A stretch of 64,000 bases of DNA from Lachnospiraceae bacterium (GTDB taxonomy: Bacteria > Bacillota > Clostridia > Lachnospirales > Lachnospiraceae): positions 28,459 to 92,458 of the forward strand of contig JAIKYU010000103.1 in NCBI GenBank assembly GCA_024682835.1, read 5' to 3'. The notes under the pieces are model-generated. The model was not told where the DNA came from. It did no database searches and saw only the letters and a list, made by a program, of their open reading frames with translations. This document shows positions 35,331 through 42,134 of the stretch, piece after piece; position 1 is the first letter of the stretch; each line of letters begins with the position of its first letter. The translations under genes were made by a program, and so were the position numbers.

Positions 35331-36812
35331 TTACTGACGATTTTCATCCGCTTCGGCCGCCCGCAGCATGATCGCACATTCGATCCGCTTGCGCTGCAGC
35401 TCGCAGCCTTCTTTGTAGACACGGTTGATGTCTCCGTTAAAATTCCATGCATTTGCGGCACATCCGCCGCTGCAGTAGTATCTCGCAAAGCATTTCGTGC
35501 ATTCGTCCCTGGTGTAGACATTGCTCGATAGAAACTGCTCCCGGATATCCTCCCGTGTGATTCCCTGAAAGACATCCCCCATGACAAACCGCTCATTCCC
35601 GACAAACTGATGACAGGGATACAGATCGCCCCACGGGGTCACACCCAGGTATTCGCAGCCCGTTCCGCAGCCGGAGAGGCGCTTCGCCACACAGGGTCCT
35701 CCCTCCAGATCGATATTGAAATGGAAGAAGTGAAACGGCTTTCCCGCCTTGCGGTAATCCAGCATGATTCCTGCAAGCCGGTCATACTCCGCGAGAAGGA
35801 CCGGAATATCTTCTTCCCGGATTGCATACGGATCTTCGGGTGACGCCACCACCGGCTCGACAGAAATCTGCGTAAAGCCGAGATCCGCCAGATGCTTTAC
35901 ATCCTCGGCAAAGTCGGTGTTCCAGTGGGTATAGGTGCCGCGGACAAAATACCGCTCCCCTCCGCGGGACTCTGCCACCTTAAGATACTTCGGCAGGATT
36001 TCGTCGTAGACGCTTTTCTGATCCTGCCCCCGGCGCGGACGCATACGGTCGTTGACTTCCTTTCGTCCGTCGATGGACAGCACGATATTGTCCATTTCCC
36101 GGTTGACGAAATCAAGAATCTCGTCGGTTAAAAGCGTCCCGTTTGTGGTAATCGTAAAGCGGAAATGCTTGTCGGCCGTCTTTTCCAGCGTCCTTCCGTA
36201 CCGTACGGCCTCCTTTACGACCTCCCAGTTGAGCAGCGGTTCGCCACCGAAAAAATCGACCTCCAGGTTTCTCCTGCCGCCTGAGTTCTTCACCAGAAAA
36301 TCCAGCGCGGCGCGGGCGACTTCAGCACTCATCAGCGCGCGTTCGCCATGATACTCCCCTTCGCCCGCAAAGCAGTAGCGGCACGCAAGATTGCATGCAT
36401 GAGCGACATTGAGGCACAGTGCCTTGACCACCGTCTGCCTGTGCTTAAACGCCGTCGCATACGCCTGATACGGATCATCCGTATACAGCTGTCCGTCCTT
36501 ACGGAGCGTGAGGATCTCCCCCACAGCCTCCGCAAGAGATGCATCCGCCTCCTGTGCAGGTGTCCCGTCCTCCAGGGCTGCCGCACGAATCTCATCCGCC
36601 CAGGCAGTACGGGCATGCGCCGTGATCCTTTCACCCAGGCTTTCCGGTGTGTCGTCCGGCGAATCCGTCTGCGCTGCGCTATGATAGCGCTCCTCAAGCC
36701 ACTCCCCGATCTTCGGGATCAGGAAAAAGCTCAGCGCATCCACCACATGTACCGCACCGCTGTTGACATCAAGAATGATACGATATCCGTTGTTTCGGTA
36801 TGCGTGGATCAT
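35331..36812 (-). CDS. scfB: Thioether-forming SCIFF peptide maturase, radical SAM/SPASM
   Basis: A 493-residue radical SAM enzyme. A RiPP-recognition-like N-terminal part (about 1-100) precedes the radical SAM core with the cluster cysteines C140, C144 and C147 (CNLACRYC). The C-terminal SPASM region carries many cysteines (CGTGCEYLG, PCHQF, CTKCFARYYCSGGCAAN). Characterised relatives such as Tte1186 and CteB form a Cys-to-Thr thioether (sactionine/ranthipeptide type) in the SCIFF precursor, which is encoded just upstream. It follows the peptide gene by 19 bases on the same strand. Confidence 0.95.
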   Translation of the reverse strand: MIHAYRNNGYRIILDVNSGAVHVVDALSFFLIPKIGEWLEERYHSAAQTDSPDDTPESLGERITAHARTAWADEIRAAALEDGTPAQEADASLAEAVGEILTLRKDGQLYTDDPYQAYATAFKHRQTVVKALCLNVAHACNLACRYCFAGEGEYHGERALMSAEVARAALDFLVKNSGGRRNLEVDFFGGEPLLNWEVVKEAVRYGRTLEKTADKHFRFTITTNGTLLTDEILDFVNREMDNIVLSIDGRKEVNDRMRPRRGQDQKSVYDEILPKYLKVAESRGGERYFVRGTYTHWNTDFAEDVKHLADLGFTQISVEPVVASPEDPYAIREEDIPVLLAEYDRLAGIMLDYRKAGKPFHFFHFNIDLEGGPCVAKRLSGCGTGCEYLGVTPWGDLYPCHQFVGNERFVMGDVFQGITREDIREQFLSSNVYTRDECTKCFARYYCSGGCAANAWNFNGDINRVYKEGCELQRKRIECAIMLRAAEADENRQ

Positions 36813-36831
36813 CGCTGCGGATCCCGTCCGC

Positions 36832-36981
36832 TTACTTCTTCTTTAACTGCTCGCAGCTCTGGTTGCCCACCGTGCAGCTGGTCTTGCACGCGGACTGGCA
36901 GGACGTCTGGCACTCGCCGCATCCGCCCTTCTTCACAGATTCCTGCATATTTCTGGTGTTGAGTGTCTGAATATGCTTCAT
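36832..36981 (-). CDS. scfA: SCIFF ribosomal peptide precursor
   Basis: A 49-residue peptide, substrate of the adjacent maturase. It shows the defining pattern of six cysteines within about 45 residues (CGECQTSCQSACKTSCTVGN, then C), with a short leader MKHIQTLNTRNMQESVKKGG. The ATG at 36981 has AGGAGG five bases upstream; longer frames upstream are not supported. SCIFF is nearly universal in Clostridia, and its final role is unsettled. The message has an 80-base leader with a CGCGTC/GACGCG hairpin. Confidence 0.96.
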   Translation of the reverse strand: MKHIQTLNTRNMQESVKKGGCGECQTSCQSACKTSCTVGNQSCEQLKKK

Positions 36982-37067
36982 TGTCTCCTCCTTGCCGCGG
37001 CCTTCATGAATCAGACCGCAAATCGCGAAATGACGCGTCCGACTGTTCGACGCGCACACATTTCGAT

Positions 37068-37096
37068 ATAATAGCACAACGGATGCTTTTGGTCAA
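37068..37096 (-). promoter_or_regulatory. Promoter of the SCIFF operon
   Basis: On the minus strand TTGACC (37091-37096) and TATTAT (37068-37073) are 17 bases apart, with TGC just before the -10. The -35 overlaps the last codons of the CorC-like gene. Confidence 0.65.
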
Positions 37097-38361
37097 GCAT
37101 CGGCAGGGGATGCCTGTTCGGTGCTTCCCTTGATCAGCAATACCTTGATGATGCGGTTCTGTCTGATTCCACGCGCCCGCAGAACCGTCCCGTCCTCGAG
37201 CTTGACGCTTTCATTGTCACGGGGCAGACGTTCCAGCTTTTCAATCATCATGCCGCCGATGGAATCATAATCCTCAGACTGGAAGGAGGTGCCGATCGCA
37301 TCATTTAAATCACTTAACTTCACGCTCGCCTGAATCAGGTATCTTCCGTTTCCCTGATCGCGGATCATCTCCTTTTCATCGGCATCGTATTCATCCCGGA
37401 TCTCCCCGACAATCTCCTCGAGCAGATCCTCCAGCGTGATCATGCCCACGGTGCTGCCGTACTCATTTAGTACAAACGCGACATTCATCCCGCCGGCTCG
37501 CATCTCCGTGAGCAGATCCGATGTCTTCTTATACTCCCAGGTGTAGAAAGCCTCCCTCAGGAGATTGCGCACCTTGAACTCCGCTCGATCCTTGATCAGA
37601 ATGAAATCCTTGACATTGATCAGCCCGATGATATTGTCATTGTCCCCCTCGTAGACCGGAAGTCTGGTGTACATATCCTGACGGAAGCACTTGAGCACCT
37701 CCCCGTAATCCGCATCCACGGGAACGCAGCTCATGTCGATCCGGGGAATCATGATGTCCTTGGCCACCGCGTCGGAGAAGTCAAACACGTTGTTGATCAT
37801 TTTCTTTTCGTCGATCTCTATCACGCCGTCCTCATGCCCCTGATCGACGTAGGTCTTTAACTCCGACTCCGTCATGGTATCCCGGGCGTTCGGATCGACG
37901 TGCAGCAGGCGCAGAAGAAGATCAGCCACCCGGTTGATGATAAAAATCACGGGCTTCAAGACCGTCATGACCGCCAGAATCACCCTTGCATAGGCAATGG
38001 CCAGCCGCTCCGCATGCACCTTGGCGACAGTCTTGGGCACGATCTCGCCGAACATCAGCACCAGTACCGTCAGGATACCGGTCCCCGCACCGATAAAGGA
38101 ACTTCCGAAGAGACGCGTGACATAGACGGTCACCAATGCGGAGGCCGCCAGATTGACAATATTGTTGCCCACCAGCACAGCCGAAATCATCGTGGGGTAC
38201 TGATCAAGGATCCTGCGCACAGACACCGCGTGCCGGTTGCCGTCCCGGATCAGCGCCTCGATCCGCACACGATTGACCGTCATATAGGCCGTCTCAGCGG
38301 AAGAAAAAAAGGCGGAAAGCAGAAGCAATGCAATGATTATCAGAGGTTGTACAATATCCAA
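37093..38361 (-). CDS. CNNM/CorC-type hemolysin-like transport protein
   Basis: A 422-residue protein. The DUF21/CNNM membrane domain spans about 1-190 with three or four helices (LSAFFSSAETAYMTVNRVR, MFGEIVPKTVAK). A CBS pair follows at about 205-325 (IMIPRIDMSCVPVDADY, VLNEYGSTVGMITLEDLLEEIVG read in parts), and a CorC/HlyC domain ends the protein. Relatives are proposed to export Mg2+ or Co2+; hemolysin activity is a historical label. The start codon is TTG at 38361, with GGGAGAG four bases upstream. Confidence 0.9.
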   Translation of the reverse strand: MDIVQPLIIIALLLLSAFFSSAETAYMTVNRVRIEALIRDGNRHAVSVRRILDQYPTMISAVLVGNNIVNLAASALVTVYVTRLFGSSFIGAGTGILTVLVLMFGEIVPKTVAKVHAERLAIAYARVILAVMTVLKPVIFIINRVADLLLRLLHVDPNARDTMTESELKTYVDQGHEDGVIEIDEKKMINNVFDFSDAVAKDIMIPRIDMSCVPVDADYGEVLKCFRQDMYTRLPVYEGDNDNIIGLINVKDFILIKDRAEFKVRNLLREAFYTWEYKKTSDLLTEMRAGGMNVAFVLNEYGSTVGMITLEDLLEEIVGEIRDEYDADEKEMIRDQGNGRYLIQASVKLSDLNDAIGTSFQSEDYDSIGGMMIEKLERLPRDNESVKLEDGTVLRARGIRQNRIIKVLLIKGSTEQASPADA

Positions 38362-38394
38362 TGATCTCTCCCGGCCGGTTTCCCGGTCTGTTCC

Positions 38395-38423
38395 TTGTAT
38401 TGACGCGACGTCTGTGCTATCAT
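38395..38423 (+). promoter_or_regulatory. Promoter abutting the phosphopantetheinyl transferase start
   Basis: TTGTAT (38395-38400) and TATCAT (38418-38423) are 17 bases apart, with a TGC extension. The predicted start of transcription is about 38430, two or three bases before the ATG at 38433. Confidence 0.55.
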
Positions 38424-38432
38424 GACAGCGTC

Positions 38433-39098
38433 ATGGTCAAAGCCTTCTATACAATTGCACCGGTTTCCGATTCAACGGACAGCCGGATCGTCAGGGAAAA
38501 CGTGCGGCGTCTGCACGATACGGCCTGGCAGCTGCTCGCAGCGGCGCTGCATCAGGAGTTTCCCTCGCTGTTTCCCGTCCCGGATGCACGGTCTCTCCCG
38601 GAAACCGTACGTGGCGCACAGGGGAAACCCGCCTTTGCGGACACCGCTCTCCCCTGTTTTTCCATCTCCCATTCACGGAATGCAGCCGTCTGTGCACTGG
38701 ATGACGGATTTCCCGTCGGAGTGGATATCCAGGATATGACAGGGAATTTTGAGTGCGATTCCATTGCCCGGCGTTTTCTTCATAAGCAGGAACAGGAGCT
38801 CCTCTTTGCCATCGGCGACGAGCGGGAGCGCCGGCGGATGTTTTACCGCATCTTTTCCTGCAAGGAGGCTCATGTCAAGCGCACCGGTGCCGGTATGTCG
38901 CAGGACTTTACCGGCTTCTTCGTAAATCCCGGAGACAGAAGCGTCCGTTCCGATGACGGGAAGATCATCGGCCGCCTGTACTGTGAACTGGACATCGCCC
39001 CCCCTCTTAAGGGCTACTCATTTGCCGTAAGCAGTCCGCGCCCGATTGAGGTCGATGAATTCCGCCTGCAGACGATGGTCATTCCTGATCGCGGTTAA
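38433..39098 (+). CDS. 4'-phosphopantetheinyl transferase superfamily protein (Sfp-like)
   Basis: A 221-residue enzyme predicted to transfer phosphopantetheine from CoA to carrier proteins. The three motifs are recognisable: GKPAF with FSISHSRN, then GVDIQDM, where the Asp binds Mg2+, and FSCKEAHVKRTGAG, where the usual W-x-x-KEA-x-x-K has Phe in place of Trp. No carrier protein, NRPS or PKS gene is adjacent. No ribosome site precedes the ATG and the promoter abuts it, so the mRNA may be leaderless. The 3' end overlaps hisS on the other strand by 20 bases. Confidence 0.85.
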   Translation: MVKAFYTIAPVSDSTDSRIVRENVRRLHDTAWQLLAAALHQEFPSLFPVPDARSLPETVRGAQGKPAFADTALPCFSISHSRNAAVCALDDGFPVGVDIQDMTGNFECDSIARRFLHKQEQELLFAIGDERERRRMFYRIFSCKEAHVKRTGAGMSQDFTGFFVNPGDRSVRSDDGKIIGRLYCELDIAPPLKGYSFAVSSPRPIEVDEFRLQTMVIPDRG

Positions 39099-40344
39099 AG
39101 AATTCCCGAATCTCCGTATACCCTTCCGCGGTAAGCTGTTCCTTCTGGAATTTCTTGTTCTTGTTCATCCGCACAACCAGCACGCGGTCGCCGTCCGCCC
39201 GGACAGCCTCCGCTTCCTGCATGATCCTGCTGATCTGCCCGGTTGAAGCGCCCTTCTCTATCAGAAACGCGCGTTTCGTCCCGGCTGCCGGTATCCGGAA
39301 GCCCCGCTCCTGCAGGAGCAGCAGAATCCGTTCAAAGCCGATGGAAAAGCCGCAGGCCGGCACGTCCTGTCCGGTAAACTTTCCGACCATCCGGTCATAG
39401 CGGCCGCCGCCGCCCGCACTGGCTCCAAATTCCGGCATGGAGATTTCAAAAATGGTGCCCGTGTAGTAGCTCATGCCGCGAACCAGCGTCGGATCAAAGA
39501 CCAGTTCGAAATCCGCTTCCTTAGTGCCGGACACGCACTCAATGATCTCGATCAGATTCTCCGCAACCTTCTCCTCCAGACAATCCCCAAGCGTTTCCTT
39601 AAGGAACCGGATACCTTCGATGCCCTGCTTCTCGGAAAGTGCAGCGAAAAGGGACAGGTAACGCTGTGCCGCGCCGGCATCAAAGCCCGCCTCGACAAGC
39701 TCCGTGCGCACGCCGTCCAACCCAATCTTGTCCATCTTGTCAAGGATGATGAACACCTCGTCAAGCTGTTCACCGGGGAAACCGGCATAGGTCGCCATGG
39801 CCGAAAGGAGCCTTCGGTCGCCGATGCGCACCTCGAATCCGGAAAACCCGAGATTTGCCAGCGCCCGGGTGGTGGCCAGAATCAGCTCGATTTCCGCAAG
39901 ATTGGTCGCCTCGCCGAGAATGTCGATATCGCACTGTACAAACTGACGGAAACGACCCTTCTGGGGGCGGTCAGCGCGCCACACCGGTCCCATCTGCAGT
40001 GCCTTAAAGGGAGACGGAAGCTCTGCCTGATGGGCGGAATAAAACCGCACCAGCGGCACGGTCAGATCATAACGAAGCCCCTCCTCCGTCAAATCCTGTG
40101 CCGTGCGGGCCTCCTCCAGCTTCAGTTTTTCTCCCCTCTTCAGTATCCGAAAGATCAGCTTCTCGTTTTCACCGCCCTGCTTGCTGTTCAGATTGGCCAG
40201 ATGCTCCACGGCGGGCGTCTCGATCTGCAAAAAGCCGTAGGCCGCATACGTGCTTCGAATCACCTCCGTCACATAGTTTCTCAGTTCCGCTTCGGCCGGC
40301 AGCACATCCTTCATGCCCGTCACGGGCTTCTTAATCAGATTCAT
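39079..40344 (-). CDS. hisS: Histidyl-tRNA synthetase
   Basis: A 421-residue class II aminoacyl-tRNA synthetase. Motif 2 is QMGPVWRADRPQKGRFRQF, histidine-specific contacts include LVRGMSYYTGTIFEI, and motif 3 is CGFSIGFERILLLL. The anticodon-binding domain occupies the last ~90 residues. The ATG at 40344 has GAGAGGAAA upstream and gives the usual N-terminus (KPVTGMKDVLP). Length and the complete anticodon domain favour HisS over the regulatory HisZ; no his biosynthesis genes are near. Confidence 0.95.
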   Translation of the reverse strand: MNLIKKPVTGMKDVLPAEAELRNYVTEVIRSTYAAYGFLQIETPAVEHLANLNSKQGGENEKLIFRILKRGEKLKLEEARTAQDLTEEGLRYDLTVPLVRFYSAHQAELPSPFKALQMGPVWRADRPQKGRFRQFVQCDIDILGEATNLAEIELILATTRALANLGFSGFEVRIGDRRLLSAMATYAGFPGEQLDEVFIILDKMDKIGLDGVRTELVEAGFDAGAAQRYLSLFAALSEKQGIEGIRFLKETLGDCLEEKVAENLIEIIECVSGTKEADFELVFDPTLVRGMSYYTGTIFEISMPEFGASAGGGGRYDRMVGKFTGQDVPACGFSIGFERILLLLQERGFRIPAAGTKRAFLIEKGASTGQISRIMQEAEAVRADGDRVLVVRMNKNKKFQKEQLTAEGYTEIREFFNRDQE

Positions 40345-40373
40345 ATGTTTTCCTCTCTGTTGACAGCCATTGA

Positions 40374-41783
40374 TCAATGGCATCCATGCCTTACAACTTC
40401 AAAGCGCTCGTAGCGAATGCCCGGTTCGCCTTCGCGGATACCGCCCTTTTCCCTGGCGATACGAACCTGCTCCTCAATCGTGTCCACGCCGTCCAGATTC
40501 GGAAGCAGAAGTCCGCGACGTCCCCCGCAGCTGACGATCACGCCGTAGCGCTTAACATCCAGTTCATCCGTCGACTCGATGGACTCAGTCTCCCCAAGCA
40601 CGTCCACGCTGATCTCCAGGTCCGGCAGCTCCGGCAGCTGCACCGGAAAAAACCGCGGGTCCCTGACTGCCGCGCTGACCGCATTCTGCACAATCTCCTC
40701 CGCGATGCATTCCGTCGTGGGTCCTATTGTGCCGATGCATCCGCGAAGCCTCCCGTTTTTATGCAGGGAGACAAAGGTTCCTGCGCGCCGGTCATTCATC
40801 TCCGCGGGAAGATCCGCTGGATAATCCTGCTTTGACAGCTCCTTCCCGGTTTTTATCCATGTCTCCAGCGACAGACGCGCCAGACGGACATAGGCATCTT
40901 CCTCTTCTCGCATTGCCGAAAGCCTTTCTCTCCGGCTTTTCTGTCTGATCTCCAGCATGTGCCGGTCCGGATTCTCACCGGTGACACGATATGCACAGAC
41001 CCCATAGCCCACGCCGAAGGTATCCTCATGGGAAAGCCGTTTTGTTTCGAGTGCAAGACCGTCCAGCGCCCCCGCCATGATGACGAAGGAGCGGTGCCCG
41101 CATTCCGCCGCCAGTTCCAGAAACTGCTCGTCAAAATCAAACAGTTCCGAAAAGGCCGCGCGCCCCATCACATCCATGATGCGGCGATCATAATCCGGTC
41201 CCTGGGGTGCGAATCCGTAAGGGCCCTCCGCCCGGCATTTGTGGGACAGATCACCGCTGGCAATAAAGGCCGCCCGTCTGGAAAGCTTATCCACCGCCCG
41301 GTTCATGCACATACCCAGTCGGTAATGATCCTCCAAAGGCAGCCCCGAAAGCCCGATCCGGACGATTTTCCCCCGCCAGTCAGGCGCGCATTTCCGAATG
41401 AAGTACAGCGGAATCATGGTACCGTGATCGAGTGCCGGATCACGCTCCCCGAGCGTTCCCGCGGGAATTCCCTCCGCCTCCGCCTCCCGTGCGATCGCCT
41501 GCACCAGCGGCACATCATAAGAGACCGAGAACCGGACATCTCCCGCCCGAAACTGCGACATGGAGCCTTTAGCCGATCCGCCCGGAGAGATGTGAAAATA
41601 GTCGCCGTAGAGAACCGTATGCGGAGAGGTGATCAGGATCACTTCCGGATCGGCGGACATCAGTCCGGATATCGCCTGTTCATACGCATCCGTCGTCGCC
41701 TGAATCTTCTTTTCCTCGCCCCGACCGACCTCCGGCAGAATGATCGGCGGATGCGGCACCATGACTGCACTGACTATGGGCAT
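40374..41783 (-). CDS. MEMO-like and AMMECR1 domain fusion
   Basis: A 469-residue fusion. Residues 1-265 form a class III extradiol-dioxygenase-like (LigB/MEMO) domain with MVPHPPIILPEVG, a conserved His in DHGTMIPLYFI and ASGDLSHKC. Residues about 290-465 form an AMMECR1 domain (FVSLHKNGRLRGCIGTIGP, DPRFFPV, LEISVDVLG). In the AmmeMemoRadiSam group these two domains occur with a PflA-like radical SAM protein; that partner is not in the window. Function is undetermined. It has a good ribosome site (GGGAGGTG) and lies 29 bases upstream of hisS on the same strand. Confidence 0.9.
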   Translation of the reverse strand: MPIVSAVMVPHPPIILPEVGRGEEKKIQATTDAYEQAISGLMSADPEVILITSPHTVLYGDYFHISPGGSAKGSMSQFRAGDVRFSVSYDVPLVQAIAREAEAEGIPAGTLGERDPALDHGTMIPLYFIRKCAPDWRGKIVRIGLSGLPLEDHYRLGMCMNRAVDKLSRRAAFIASGDLSHKCRAEGPYGFAPQGPDYDRRIMDVMGRAAFSELFDFDEQFLELAAECGHRSFVIMAGALDGLALETKRLSHEDTFGVGYGVCAYRVTGENPDRHMLEIRQKSRRERLSAMREEEDAYVRLARLSLETWIKTGKELSKQDYPADLPAEMNDRRAGTFVSLHKNGRLRGCIGTIGPTTECIAEEIVQNAVSAAVRDPRFFPVQLPELPDLEISVDVLGETESIESTDELDVKRYGVIVSCGGRRGLLLPNLDGVDTIEEQVRIAREKGGIREGEPGIRYERFEVVRHGCH

Positions 41784-41816
41784 TTCACAGACACCTCCCG
41801 TTGATCGGACAAAACG

Positions 41817-42083
41817 TCAGGACATCCAGCGCATCGGGTTGCTGATGACCCTGGCTCTTGCCAGAATATCCGTCTCCTGCGACCTGAGATAATCCGTCAG
41901 CTGCTTTGTCTCTTCAGCGGAAAAGCCCTCGCAATGATCGATCACGCCGCCGGGGACAATTCCCTCCGCCCGGTCGAATCCGCCGTCTGCTCTTCTGCGC
42001 TCAAATGATACGCGGACAATCCGCTTCCCGGTCTTATCATGCACAAATGCACTGAACGTCATTTTGCAGGAATCCTGGTTCAA
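41817..42083 (-). CDS. Small conserved-looking hypothetical protein
   Basis: Up to 88 residues, mixed alpha/beta, soluble, with an N-terminal beta-rich half (FSAFVHDKTGKRIVRVSFERR) and a helical C-terminal half (SAEETKQLTDYLRSQETDILARAR). I do not recognise a family. The first start is TTG at 42083; an ATG at 42062 gives 81 residues and has an AGGA ten bases upstream, so the start is uncertain. It sits between the esterase-GH43 gene and the MEMO-AMMECR1 gene on the same strand with short gaps, so it is probably co-transcribed. Confidence 0.6.
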   Translation of the reverse strand: MNQDSCKMTFSAFVHDKTGKRIVRVSFERRRADGGFDRAEGIVPGGVIDHCEGFSAEETKQLTDYLRSQETDILARARVISNPMRWMS

Positions 42084-42134
42084 ACCTCTTTTCCGTCCTT
42101 TCCCGCCCCTGCCGGGACGGAATCCTACACTACA

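Noticed and set aside
36982..37077. Longer start of the SCIFF peptide
   Set aside because: The extra residues include promoter and hairpin sequence; AGGAGG before the ATG at 36981 and the family leader fix the start.
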